In this document: piece after piece, positions 8,834-18,990 of the stretch
Layout of the letters: each line of letters starts with the position of its first letter
Numbering within the stretch: the first letter of the stretch is position 1
NCBI GenBank assembly: GCA_023213315.1
Contig: JAKCPI010001949.1
Span: 1-64,000 of the forward strand
DNA: 64,000 bases
Reading direction: 5' to 3'
Origin: Euborellia annulipes
Lineage: Eukaryota; Arthropoda; Insecta; Dermaptera; Anisolabididae
Notes under the pieces: model-generated
Seen by the model: the letters and a program-made list of their open reading frames with translations, nothing else
What the model was told of the DNA's origin: nothing
The model's database searches: none
Made by a program: the position numbers and the translations under genes

Positions 8834-11800
8834 GTAAGATAAATTATTTTCTTATTCCCTTTTAATTCAAACTCTTTTTCAGTAATTTCTAATTTAATTG
8901 GATAAAAATGTAAATTTTATAACTTAATTTTTTTTAGTTTGGAGGGAAAGTGGTGTAGGTTTTCCGTGAAACATATTTATAAGTAAAATTATTTAGTAAG
9001 ATATGTGAGGTTTCACAAAGTTATAAATGAAAGAAATATTGAATTTCTAACTCGATATATATATATATATTTTATATATATTTGCTTGCCCATTTATTCT
9101 TCCTATTCTATAATATATATATAATAATTTTTTTGATAGGATTTAAAAAAAACAAACTCTCTTTTACTTTTATTGGTCTCTGTGCTCAAAACAAATTTTG
9201 ACATTTTGTTCATGTTGTTAGAAAAACAAAAAAACAAAGTCCAGAAAATCGAAATCATGTTAGAATTATTAAAGAAAAAAGTGATTTGTTTATAAGAAGA
9301 GATAAACAAAAAACTAAGTAATTAATTTAATTGACTTATGACCAACGCAATGGAATAATTATTATCTTATTATTATAATAATTTTAATCCTTCTTGATAC
9401 AAATTGAACAGGAATACTGTTTATTTGAGCATAGGCACATAAAAGTATTAGGAATAAATTATTTTTGTTGCTTGAAAATGAGTGATAGGAAGATGAAGAA
9501 CCAAAAAAAGTTGGTCTGGATTCAAAATAATTCTTAGAATAAGACCTTTTGGCCTAAATTGTTTGTTTCTTGGAAATTGTCCATATGTCATTTAAATTAT
9601 CATACAACCATTTCGCCATTTATGATTCCAAATAACTGAAGTAGTCCAGTAAATTTAGGTCAAAATGTGGGAGTTTTATTGAACTCGGTGCATCCTACTT
9701 TGGCCATTTTCCTGTCTCAATTTATTTTTAACAACATATAGTGATTGAAACTCATTGTTTTTTTTTTTATTTCAATTATAAAGAAATGTATACCATAATT
9801 TAGAACATAAAAATTGTATAATTTTATATATATAAAAAGAGATCAAAAGAAAGCTTTTTAAAAACTTGAAATAAAAACAAATATGAGCAGAATGGCAGCC
9901 AGGAATGAAATCAGACAAAAATTTTAAGTTAATCTTTATACAATTTTCTTTATTACATTCTTCGATGTGTCGGACGCAAATCCTGTTCATCCTCAGGACA
10001 ATTGCAGTACAATCGAGTACAATACAGATGGGTGAATTATTTTTAATAATATAAAATCACACTTCAAGGGAGTGTAATGCATTATGGGAAACTATATATA
10101 TTCGAAGGCACTCATTGAGGCCTCTCGCATTAAAGTGAGTGCCATCAAATATATACATTTTCAAATAATGCATTACACTCCCTTGAAGTGTGATTTTATA
10201 TTATTAAAAATAATACACCCATCTGTATTGTACGACTGTTAATTGTCCTGAGGAAGGACGCGATTTGCGTCCGAAACGTCGACGATTGTAATAAAGGAAA
10301 TTGGATAAAGATTAGATTAACTCAAGATTTTTGTCTGATTTCATTCTGGCTGCTCATATTTGTCAATTACCTCACTGTTATTGGAATAAAAAGCTTAGGC
10401 TGAACGCACACCAATGTAAATAATTTTTTTTCTTTCAGGTCCTGTATATACATGTCAATTATGTAAAACAAATTTTATCAATTTATTTTTCATAAACAAA
10501 CATATTACAAAATGCATCGCACAAAGTATAACATTTTGTCCAAAGGAAAAATTGCAAAACATTGGAAAAAAAGGTAAGAAAAAGAGCAAATGACTTATGC
10601 AAAGTCAGAGTATAAAAATTCTCTGTTTCTGAAGGATTTATATTTATCTCCCTTAGATGCCTTTTTCAGTTTTATACATATTTTATTCCTCCCACTTTTA
10701 ATCATCTTAATTCAACATTCCTTACAATTTCAACCCCCTAGCTCAATTCCTTCCTGCTTTCAATTGAACCCAGACATACACACAGACAGACAGACCATGT
10801 CGCGAAAACCACTTTTTTGGATTCAGGGGATCTCAAAACGTGTACATCCATCAAATCGATCACATCGAATTTTTGACATGAATCCTATACTTTCTCACTA
10901 TATATATATATATATATACAGGGATGGGCAAGTTACTCGATTTTGAGTAACGAGATACAAAATACCAATTACTTCAGATTTTTATAACGAAATACAAGAT
11001 ACCAATTATTCACGGGTTTGTGTAACGAGATACAAAATACCAATTACGTATTTCAAATACATTGAAAATACCAATTACAAACAAATTTTTCCTTGATTTT
11101 AAAATACTTTTTGGAGGGGTAATTCTGGAACTAGAGCCCTGCACGGGTACGGGTTGGCCCGTAGGCCCGTTACCCGCCCGGCCCGCGGGCTTTGGAGGCC
11201 ATGAAAAAATTACGGTCGGGTACGGGCGGGTAGCAAGTCTAAATAAACGGGTTCGGGCGGACGGGCATGCAAATGAAATTTTATTTAAAAATTGCTAGAC
11301 ATTCGTTCATTCATTCACTAAATCTCGGGCGGGTATGGGCGGGTTTGAAAAAATTCCGGGCGGGCCTGAAGAATGGTAAAAAATTACGGGCCGGGTACGG
11401 GCGGGAAGTCAAAAAAAATACGGACACGGACCGGTCTGGGCCAAAAAAATCGGCCCGTGCAGGGCTCTATCTGGAACCCTAAATAAATTTAGTTTAGGAA
11501 AGTGGCAGCTAAACTTATATTGGAGAATACCTTTGGAAAATCGAAAACAATAAAATTAATCATGATATAAAAAAAATTTATTTATAAAAATATGAAAAGG
11601 TTTCAAAAAACCAAGTTTTCAAAAGTTTTGTCGGATAATCTGGAACTTGATGGAGAATGAATAAACCCGCAAATGAAAACAGTCTTTCAACTGGGGCAGA
11701 AGAACAAAGATTTAGTCGTTGAGAGCTGGTTGAAAGAAGAAAGCAAAAAAGTTTTTTAACGAAGAGTGAAAATTTGGCGGATTGATTGACTTCTAGTTAC

Positions 11801-13882
11801 TGGTTTTTACTAAGATCCGGAGCAGAGAACCCACACGACGATTACATACAGTAATTTTAAATAAATTAAAACGATTTCAGCTCCCTCTGCAAAACTTTTT
11901 ACACTGCGGCAAATTAAAAAAAAAAAGTATTTGGTATCTCGAATTTCAGATACCAATTACTAAAAAATGTAACGAAATACAAGATAGCAATTACTTTGCC
12001 TATGCTGTAACGAGTTACAAGATACCAATTAATATTGTATTTGGTATCTTGTATTTCAAATACATGTAACTGATTAACGCCCATCCCTGTATATATATAT
12101 ATATTACATATATACATAGCTAAGAGAAAGTAAAAATCCCTTTAAATTCTCTCTTTTTTTTTGATATAATATTGTATAATAATAGTAATACTGTATATTT
12201 ATATTTTAGAAAAAGAAGATAAAAAGAAAGCGAACATGTTCAATTGCATTGTTTGCCAAAAAAAATTCTTATATCAGCCATCGTTAGAAAATAATCTTAA
12301 AGTACACAAAGTCGAAGAAAATTATAAATGTCAAGTTTGTCTAAATGAATGTTGTGCATCACCATCACTTCAAACACAATCTAAAGTTAAAAATATCAAT
12401 ACATGCCAAATGGGCTCTAGGTAATTTTCCCATTCATCTCTTTTTATTTTAAAAAATCTGGTGTGACTGGTCGCACCAGATTTTTTGTGTCGGCATATAT
12501 TTAGTTTCCGACAGTACGATACATTCGATTTTCAAGTTGTAAAATTTATAAGTATGGGAAAATATTTATTTTTTGTTACCATGGCAACAATTTCTCCTAA
12601 CTTTTCTATGGAGTACAAGACTAAAGTGGTCTTCAGAAGATTTCAATGGCAAAATGAGAATATACATTTGAAAGACCATCTAAAAAATAATTGATTTTTG
12701 AATTTTAATCAAAATCGTGTGAGCGAATTTTGAGAAAATCGAAAAAACTGAAAAAGTACATCAGTAAAGTACTAGTATTCTTTGACCGATTTTGTTCAAA
12801 AGCTTTGTGTCACGTCTCATGGGGGTGTCTAACTTAAATATAAAATTTCAACCTCTTAATAATTAAAAGATCTACTAAAATCAAACAAATACATGATATT
12901 AACCTATTGATATTTATATAGCCCTACCATCCTGCCATCTGTGGGCAAATTTTCGTAATAGTTGGGCTTTTGGGTAACTTTTTTAAGACCCCTAACGCCA
13001 TCTTATCGGTAAAAACTTGCAAACAGCTTCGCTTCCCGAAGCCCCTTAAATTCTTCAAGGGCTTTACCTATCTTTGAATCTAACATATTTTTCTATTTTA
13101 ATTTCAGAAATAATGAAATTACTGATGCACCATCAACCAACATTCAAGTACAATCATCTACATGGGAATCAAATATACAAAATAATAATCTCGTCAATTC
13201 GATAGGTAAATTTGGTTCTAATAAAACTGTAAGAAAACTTAAAAACTGCTATACAAGTTGTAAATTCAAGTGTAGCTCTAAGATAACAGAAAATGAACGA
13301 TCTGAACTGTGTAATTATTATAATTTACTGTCATCTTTTGAAAAACGCCATTTCGTACTAAACACAACAGAACGTTCGTTTATTAGCCGCCATAGACGAC
13401 GATTTGGAGATTCTTCTAAAGGTAGAACATATGCTTTTAGTTATTCTTTTATTATAAAAGGAGATAGAATAAGAGTATGCCAGGAATTTTATATGAATAC
13501 GTTGGGTATTTCTTCGAAACCAATATACACAGCACACAAAAACTTTGCGACGTATACACCTCAATTGGATAAAAGAGGTAAAAATCCTGCTAGTAGAAGA
13601 AAGCCCGAAGGAAATGCTGAGAAGGCTCGAGAACACATAAAAAGTTTTCCGATTGTTGAATCGCATTATTGTAAAGTATCAACAACTCGTCATTATTTGG
13701 GTTCACATTTAAAGTTTAGCAAAATGTACGATTTATATGTAGAAAAAAGCAAACAAGACAATTTCATACCTGTTAAAAAATCGATGTATTATAAAATAAT
13801 AAATTCTGAATTTAATTTAGGCTTCCAAGTGCCAAAGAATGACACTTGCAGTAAATGTGAAAAGCCTAAATCTAAAACATAG
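8797..13882 (+). CDS. C2H2-finger protein with transposon-like arthropod domain, four exons
   Basis: Exons 8797-8833, 10439-10573, 12210-12420 and 13108-13882 join in phase (1, 1, 2) to a 385-residue protein ending in TAG, with AATAAA six bases downstream. Exons 2 and 3 hold finger-like CxxC motifs: YTCQLC...H...C in exon 2, CIVCQKKF with Asn where the first His should be, and a degenerate CQVC. Exon 4 resembles a family common in arthropod genomes, with CKFKC, RIRVCQEFYMNTLGI, RGKN, HIKSFPIVESHY and FNLGFQVPKNDTCSKCE in order. In that family the protein usually continues past this last CxxC; here it stops eight codons later. Function unknown; a transposon origin is likely but unproven. Introns 1 and 2 are packed with younger elements, so the gene predates them. 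Confidence 0.6.
9886..10362. repeat. Foldback element carrying HH-5 and a decayed partner
   Basis: Outer arms share GCAGAATGGCAGCCAG-like sequence and AATGAAATCAGACAAAAAT; inner arms (about 10024-10098 and 10148-10222) read ATCACACTTCAAGGGAGTGT on one side and its complement on the other. The left ribozyme copy, minus strand at 9970-10012, has GACA in place of GAAA; the right copy is intact. Confidence 0.78.
10241..10287 (+). ncRNA. Hammerhead ribozyme motif HH-5 (best example)
   Basis: AATTGTC, CTGAGGA, stem II GGACGC/GCGTCC perfect with GATTT loop, GAAACGTC, GACGATT. Helix I pairs AAT-GTC with GAC-ATT around one mismatch. Every invariant core base is present. Confidence 0.8.
10439..10573 (+). 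CDS. Finger gene exon 2
   Basis: Acceptor TTTCTTTCAG, donor AAAG-GTAAGA, phase 1 at both ends. Encodes VYTCQLCKTNF...INKHITKC, a C2HC/C2H2-like finger. Confidence 0.65.
10740..10918 (-). repeat. Interspersed repeat B, part
   Basis: Contains CAGACAGACCATGT, TTTTTTGGATTCAGGG and ATCGAATTTTTGACATGAAT, as do 38385-38905 and 48020-48385. Its continuation (TAAGAGAAAGTAAAAAT) is at 12113-12140, beyond the hAT insertion. Orientation is arbitrary. Confidence 0.6.
10919..12089. mobile_element. hAT-like element inserted in repeat B
   Basis: Ends CAGGGATGGGC and GCCCATCCCTG are inverted, flanked by TATATATA-type 8-bp repeats. Subterminal TTTGTATCTCG / GAGATACAAAATACC motifs recur on both sides. No transposase frame; non-autonomous. 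Confidence 0.75.
11132..11469. mobile_element. hAT-like element nested in the 10919 element
   Basis: Ends TAGAGCCCTGCACGGG and CCCGTGCAGGGCTCTA, perfect 8-bp target duplication TCTGGAAC on both sides. Interior is an array of GGGCGGGTACGGGC-like motifs. A truncated inverted copy is at 26590-26787. Confidence 0.88.
12210..12420 (+). CDS. Finger gene exon 3
   Basis: Acceptor TATTTTAG, donor CTAG-GTAATT, phase 1 in and 2 out. Encodes CIVCQKKF and CQVCLNEC motifs; the expected His residues are partly replaced, so zinc binding is doubtful. Confidence 0.62.
12455..12855. repeat. Interspersed repeat B, copy in intron 3
   Basis: Begins AAAAAATCTGGTGTGACTGG followed by its inverted CACCAGATTTTTT, then the AAGTACATCAGTAAAGTACT and GACCGATTTTGTTCAAAAGC blocks. 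Ends near TTAAATATAAAATTTCAACC. Confidence 0.6.
13108..13882 (+). CDS. Finger gene exon 4, conserved arthropod domain and stop
   Basis: Acceptor TTTAATTTCAG, phase 2. Open for 258 codons to TAG. Holds the family motifs CKFKC, RVCQEFYMNTLG, ESHYCK, KMYDLY and PKNDTCSKCE. AATAAA follows at 13887-13892. Confidence 0.7.
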
Positions 13883-13942
13883 TTAAAATAAAGACTAAAA
13901 TTCTTCTCAGGATGAAAACGAGAATCATGTTCTCGTCAAGCA

Positions 13943-14192
13943 TATATGGACCCTGTTATGCATTAGTGTGTCAAGCGCCAAAAAATATTGTTTCAAATGC
14001 TTTAATTAATAGTATTTTTTATGAAATATGTCCTAAAAAAATTTATATTTAATGTTACTTGCACAATTGACAAAAAAATTTATATATAAATTATATATAT
14101 ATAATCCAATGAAAACAAAAAACTTTAATGTTAATTTTCTCAAAACTCGGTAATGGCGCTTGACATACTAATGCGTAACAGGGTCCATATAT
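13943..14192. mobile_element. MITE family M2, copy 1
   Basis: Terminal inverted repeats of about 45 bp, outer end TATATGGACCCTGTTATGCA and inner GTCAAGCGCC. Copy 2 at 59473-59733 is almost the same length and sequence; a diverged third is at 42550-42775. Palindromic ATATATA flanks obscure the target site. Confidence 0.8.
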
Positions 14193-14281
14193 ATAGAATG
14201 GGTTTTCAAGCAGATCCCAGTTCAGTGATAGATAAATATGTTATTATGTTACTAGCGCACACCAAGCGGTTCTGGTTTATA

Positions 14282-14558
14282 CAGTGTGTTTCAAAAAGGA
14301 CTTTACAACTTTGAAAATTCAAATAAATTATTCAGAGAATCCAAGTTTTGACTCGCCTAGTTCCGAATCGCACTATCACGAGCTACCTTCACTGGACACG
14401 ACCGTGCTAGCTGCCTGTTTTGGTTTGAAGAATCAAAGACATATAAATTCTTTCAAAGAAGCTACAGAGCTGGTTTTAGTGCTGTTTAAAACAATCACCT
14501 CTGTAGGTTCTCTAAATAAATTTCTATGAATTTTCAAAGTTTTTTTTGAAACACCCCT
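14282..14558. mobile_element. Mariner-type MITE
   Basis: Ends TGTGTTTCAAAAAGGACTTT and AAAGTTTTTTTTGAAACACC are imperfect inverted repeats, with GAAAATTCA / TGAATTTTC inside. An 81-codon frame within it has no family match and is not called. Confidence 0.65.
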
Positions 14559-14887
14559 TATTTATATTTACTTTCTCTAAACTATAATAAAATTAGCAGG
14601 CGTTGTTGAGAATATGTCTAACTCGGGACCTAAACAATTTTGAAGGATCGATTATCAATGAAGTTATCCCGAAACTCACTTATTAATTTTGTGAAAATCG
14701 GAGATTTTATCATTCTGACTACTGCTGCTCCTTTTCCTGTTGTAAATAGACATTTGTAAATAATAGATGTGCTAAAATACCAGTAATAAACGTTGTAATA
14801 TTTTTATATGGTATATTGTTTCCAATAAAATGTTTTTAAATTATATATATATATCATACACTGGTAAGAACAACAATAGGGTATTTT

Positions 14888-15166
14888 TTTTTTTTTTTAA
14901 TAAAAAAACATTCACACTTTTTTCTCATTCACACTCACACTCACACACACATTCATACAGTCTTCTCGGCAACTTAGGCCATTTAAGACTTTGACGATAA
15001 CCGTTGTAATATAATATTATCTATTGGGGATCCAGGGATTTCTATTTAAGCCATTTGGTATCCAAATGCCTTAAATAAAATTATCAGACTGCCTGGGGTC
15101 CGAACCCGCGACGTTTGGTATACGAGGTTAGCACGCCAACCTCTACGCCAAGCCCCGAGGGCAATA
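14888..15166 (-). mobile_element. SINE S1 copy
   Basis: Reverse-oriented: microsatellite-like ACTCACACTCACACACACA, then CGGCAACTTAGGCCATTTAAG, then the tRNA-like head CCGAACCCGCGACG...GCCCCGAGGGC. Confidence 0.78.
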
Positions 15167-15244
15167 GGGTATTTGATAAATACCAATAAAAGAAAACTAT
15201 AAATAACTTTTTTTCAAATTTTATAAGCTTCTTTTAAATTTTAA

Positions 15245-15490
15245 ATCTTCTTCTCTCCTCGCCTTGTCCCGCGATGCGGGGTCGGCGGACCTCATTCTTT
15301 ACCTCCAACCCTATCATACGTTTTTACGACCGAAAGAAATAGGACAGGCCGGCCCGTCGCACGGCCTGGCACCTGTTGAAATGAGGAAGGAAGAGACAGA
15401 CACAAAGAACTGAAAAACTGCCTGTCCCAGCTCGGGGAGCTCATGGTCGCCATCCACGTACCCACAAGATGTGTGGGCCCCTGAGCGATT
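15245..15490 (+). repeat. Interspersed repeat C, copy 2
   Basis: GATGCGGGGTCGGCGGA, CCGTCGCACGGCCTGGCAC, GTACCCACAAGATGTG, GGGCCCCTGAGC; same order as at 4860-5100, about the same length. Confidence 0.62.
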
Positions 15491-15938
15491 CTTTTAAATT
15501 TTGAATAAGTAAGATAAATTGCAAGTTAGCGATTTGATATTTTTCATCCAGACGCGGGCAAATAGATATTTATTATTGATTATAATTCATTTTTTGAGTT
15601 ATGTCATCATTCTTGCCGAGGTACAGTATTTGAAGAAATTAAATTTCATATATTTTTGTCGATCAACAGTGCATTTGTATTTATTATATATATACTCTGT
15701 GATTAAGAGGTCACTGATTTGCTTCACGTTCCGAACGTTAAAATTTTTTTAAATTAAATTGGCTACCAATTAGTTAAAAAAAATGTTTTAAAAGGTAAAA
15801 AAAAAACAAAACTTAAAATAAAAATATCTCACAATCTCCAAAAATCAAAAATGCTGATTAAAAATACTTAAGATTTAAATAAAAATATTTGCAGGCAGAA
15901 TGAAATTTTATTTTATTTTTACATTTATAAATGAAGGA
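15491..15938. other. No gene seen; 3' flank of SDHD
   Basis: AT-rich. Minus-strand AATAAA signals for SDHD lie at 15907-15912 and 15912-15917, directly past its stop. A 77-codon plus-strand frame (15519-15752) is low complexity and not supported. Confidence 0.4.
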
Positions 15939-16577
15939 TTATTTCTCTTTTGTGTTATTTTCTTCTTTGTTATTTACTTGGTTTTGCTTTACGTCGTTAT
16001 TCCGTTGATTTTTAGTGCCATTGTCTTCAATTGATTGTTCTTTATTTTCAATTTCTTTTTCCATAGGGATATTCCAGAGTTTTTTTATTGAAGCAGCCAA
16101 TCCGTAATCATCTTTAATAAGTTTAAAGAAACCAGCAAGTGTCAAAAAAGAAAGAATATAGCATAGACCAATCCCAGCCTTGCTCAAATGCGATCCGACA
16201 GTGTTTGGTCTCAAATAATCCGAGGACACGGAAACTATACCCCAATGATTGTGCAAGACCAATGAGATGGCCAAAAGACAATCCATAATAAACGACGGCT
16301 TTATTAAGGCATAAGGGATGATCCCAAGCAAAGCACCTGACACCACTCTTTCTACAACCCATAATGTGGTATGGTTACTCCCTACGTGACATTCTTCGTT
16401 GTTTCGTTTTACCGGTGAGATGAATATTTGACGAAAAATTTGCGTTGATTTGGAATTACGTTTAATTTTCAATATTTTGGGCTGTATTAATGTATAATAT
16501 TTTTTTGAAAATCTTATATTTTTAAGATTATAAGATAGTGATATTTTCCAAATACGAAATAATTGAACGTTTGACAT
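15939..16577 (-). CDS. SDHD: Succinate dehydrogenase small membrane-anchor subunit (CybS)
   Basis: 212 residues, single exon, ATG at 16577, TAA at 15939. SDHD is one of two membrane anchors of respiratory complex II in the inner mitochondrial membrane; it holds heme b and part of the ubiquinone site. Residues 1-60 are basic with almost no acid, as in a mitochondrial presequence. Three hydrophobic helices lie at about 72-92, 97-115 and 133-155. LHNHWG gives the heme ligand His109, and SSDY 11 residues on gives Asp120-Tyr121, the quinone-site pair. RVVSGALLGIIP matches the family's ERVVS...LGLLP. The C-terminal 40 residues (Lys/Asn/Glu-rich) are longer than in most relatives (about 160 residues). 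Lack of introns would fit a retrocopy, but the frame and key residues are intact, so it looks functional. Confidence 0.9.
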   Translation of the reverse strand: MSNVQLFRIWKISLSYNLKNIRFSKKYYTLIQPKILKIKRNSKSTQIFRQIFISPVKRNNEECHVGSNHTTLWVVERVVSGALLGIIPYALIKPSFIMDCLLAISLVLHNHWGIVSVSSDYLRPNTVGSHLSKAGIGLCYILSFLTLAGFFKLIKDDYGLAASIKKLWNIPMEKEIENKEQSIEDNGTKNQRNNDVKQNQVNNKEENNTKEK

Positions 16578-16767
16578 TTTAGTGAAAGGGGATGAAGTAA
16601 AATTTTAATTTAAAAAAAAAAAAAATTGTGTTATTTTCAATTTTCTACATATCTTGCACTTTATAAATAAATACAACCATTTAACCTCAAAATAATAAAT
16701 ATTTATATTATTGTTTATTTTGTCATATATAAATATAAGAAGCCCGTGACCCGTGGCTCAGAGAGAA

Positions 16768-17045
16768 GCAAGGGCGGATACAAGGGGGGGGGGGGGGTAA
16801 AGTGGGTAATTACCCCCTGAGATTTGAAAAAAATATTTTTTTTCGAAAAAAAAAATGTCAATGTTTTGATAATCTGGATATAATGAAAAATAAATTTAAA
16901 GCAGAGTTGGCAGGTTTTATCCCGCCGAGTATAATACACGGTTTTATACATGTATAAAACCCGCGGATAAAACTAGGCCGATGTATAAAAGGTATAGAAC
17001 TGTAAAAAATCAACCCCCCTAAAAAAACAGCTTAAAAGCTTTTCA
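16768..17045. repeat. hAT-like element end and TATAAAACC-rich stretch
   Basis: CAAGGGCGGATACAAGGGGG with poly-G and GATTTGAAAAAAATAT matches the left half of 56231-56487, so a truncated copy starts here. It is followed by repeated TATAAAACC motifs also seen near 18640-18715. Confidence 0.5.
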
Positions 17046-17300
17046 CAGGGCCGTGCTTAGGGGGGGCGACCGGGGCCTTTGCCCAGGGCGTAAATTTTGA
17101 AGGGGCGCAAAAATTTAGCGTCTCTAAAAAAAGGTAAAATATTTTTACGGGCGGAAAACAATTTTGGTTCCGGGGGCGCCACACGGGAAAAAATTTCGGT
17201 CCCGGCGGCGGCAAAAATTAGCGTCCCTAAAAAAAAAGGTAAAACATTTTTTCGGAGGGGAAACATTATTGTGACAATGTAAAAAATATATACAAAGGGC

Positions 17301-18164
17301 CAGTGGCGTACCGAGGGGGGGCGGTCCGCCCCAGGCCCGAGCCGGCATAGGCCCCCATATATTTATAAAAAAAAATTTAACGAAAATTTCTCTTTGAGGA
17401 CCCCGGGGCCCTCAGGGCTCAAGTAAAAACCGAAAAATTTAGTTAAAAATCAAAATTTAATGAAAATTTCTCTTTGAGAGGCCCCGGGGCCCTCAGGGCT
17501 AAAATAAAAACCGAAAAATTTAGTTAAAATATAAAATTTAATGAAAATTTCTCTTTGAGAAGCCCCGGGGCCCTCAGGGCTCAAATAAAACCTAAAATTT
17601 AGTTAAAAATCAAAATTTAATGAAAATTTCTCTTTGAAAACCCCGGGGCCCTCAGGGCAAAAATAAAAACCGAAAAATTTAGTTAAAATATCAAATTTAA
17701 TGAAAATTTCTCTTTGAGAGGCTCCGGGGGCCTCAGGGCACAAGTAAAAACCGAAAAAGTTAGTTAAAAAACCAAAATTTAATGAAAATTTCTCTTTGAG
17801 AAGACCGGGGCCCTCAGGGCACAAAAACAAAATTTAATGAAGATTTCTCTTTTGAGGCCCCGGGGCCCTTAGGGCTCAAATAAAAACCGAAAAATTTTGT
17901 TAAAAAATCAAAATTTAATGAAAATTTCTCTTTGAGAGGCCCGGGGCCCTCAGGGCACAAGTAAAAACAAAATTTAATGAAAATTTCTCTTCGAGAGGCC
18001 CCGGGACCCTTGGGGTTCAGGAATATACGGTATTTTAAAAATATTTTTATGTATGGAGAAGAGGGATATTTAAAGATGAGCAGCCCCCCCCTAAAAAAAA
18101 ATTCATTATAAGGCCCCCTCTTCTAGTGCCGCCCCAGGCCCCCAACTGCCTCGGTACGCCTCTG
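17301..18164. mobile_element. hAT-like element nested in the outer one
   Basis: Ends CAGTGGCGTACCGAGG and CCTCGGTACGCCTCTG, perfect 8-bp duplication CAAAGGGC at 17293-17300 and 18165-18172. Interior is a minisatellite. Confidence 0.9.
17374..18010. repeat. Minisatellite of about 70-80 bp, nine units
   Basis: Units carry TTTAATGAAAATTTCTCTTT, then a GC palindrome of the CCCCGGGGCCCTCAGGGC type, then AAACCGAAAAATTTAGTTAA. Units differ by point changes and by loss of the last block in some. It lies wholly inside the 17301 element. Confidence 0.85.
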
Positions 18165-18215
18165 CAAAGGGCGTTAAAGGACTAACTTGCCCCGGGCGCT
18201 AAATAAGCTAGGCAC

Positions 18216-18471
18216 CAAGGGCGGTCCCAGAGGGGGGTCAGGGGGTCGTGACCCCCCCCCCCAAAAATCTTTTTTTTTTTTAACACACACTTTTTTCCCA
18301 CTCACTCTCCCATTCACACAATCTTTTCGGCAACTTAGGCCATTTAAGACTTAAACGATACTCATATTTGATTAATATATATTTATTGGGGTCCAGGCCC
18401 ATTTATTTATACTATAAAAAAAAAAAAAAAACAGTGACCCCCCCCAAAATGTAAGGCTCGGACCGCCATTG
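18216..18471. mobile_element. hAT-like element in the right end of the outer element
   Basis: Ends CAAGGGCGGTCCCAGAGG and CTCGGACCGCCATTG, perfect 8-bp duplication CTAGGCAC on both sides, which is itself part of the outer element's terminal repeat. Confidence 0.9.
18270..18410 (-). mobile_element. SINE S1 copy, headless, inside the 18216 element
   Basis: CACTCTCCCATTCACACA, CGGCAACTTAGGCCATTTAAG, GGGGTCCAGGCCCATTTATT; the tRNA-like head is missing. Confidence 0.7.
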
Positions 18472-18829
18472 CTAGGCACGGCCATGGTTTTTCATATTTT
18501 ATAATGTTTTAAAGAATTGACGATGTTGTTTGCTTTTTACTTTAGTGAATAACATAATCAAAATGTTAATAATTGAAAAATGAAATTTTATTTGTATCCT
18601 TTCTCGTCGGGTTTGCGCATGCACATCCAAGTTTTATACATTTTATACGTTTTATACAAGTTTTATCCGCGATTTTTGTATAAAACTTCAAAATCTTGTA
18701 TAAAACCCAACTCTGATTAAAAGGAAAATAAAAATTTATATAAAACATTATTCTAAATTATTTTTTAATGTTAGAATAATTTATTGTAAACAATTTTTTT
18801 TTTTTTTTTTTATTTGTCAGAGTTGGTCG

Positions 18830-18990
18830 TCCATTTGACAGCTTCTCTGGCCCTGCTCTGACCTGTCGGCTCGTGTAGCACTTTTACTGCCTAAATTCAG
18901 CTGTCATCACTTTTATTAAAGGTAAATTTCATTATTTTTTTGATAATTAATCCATTCTGCATGATTTTATTAAGTAATATTTATTTCTAA
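18830..18990 (+). ncRNA. Candidate first exon, copy 1
   Basis: AGAGTTGGTCGTCCATTTGA, CAGCTTCTCTG, ACCTGTCG, CTGCCTAAATTCAGCTGT, then AAAG-GTAAATTT. Repeated at 23346-23515 with the intron start TTGATAATTAATCCATTCTG also conserved. Confidence 0.5.

Larger units (their letters stand above)
17046..18486. mobile_element. Outer hAT-like element of a three-level nest
   Basis: Ends CAGGGCCGTGCTTAG and CTAGGCACGGCCATG, flanked by 8-bp duplications GCTTTTCA and GTTTTTCA (one mismatch). It has been split by two later insertions, 17301-18164 and 18216-18471. Confidence 0.78.

Noticed and set aside
10590..10946. 118-codon plus-strand frame
   Set aside because: Consists of repeat B and a TATA microsatellite in an intron; similar frames recur in other copies (38788, 36477).
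11062..11482. Two Arg/Gly-rich frames
   Set aside because: Translations of the GGGCGGG-type hAT interior, without start context or family.
14820..14870. TATATATA runs as TATA boxes or origins
   Set aside because: Such runs occur throughout the AT-rich window and carry no positional information.
16123..16362. 79-codon minus-strand frame
   Set aside because: Alternate frame of SDHD.
17032..17830. Cluster of 60-75 codon frames (PEGPG repeats)
   Set aside because: They follow the minisatellite unit inside a nested element; the repeated peptide merely reflects the DNA repeat.
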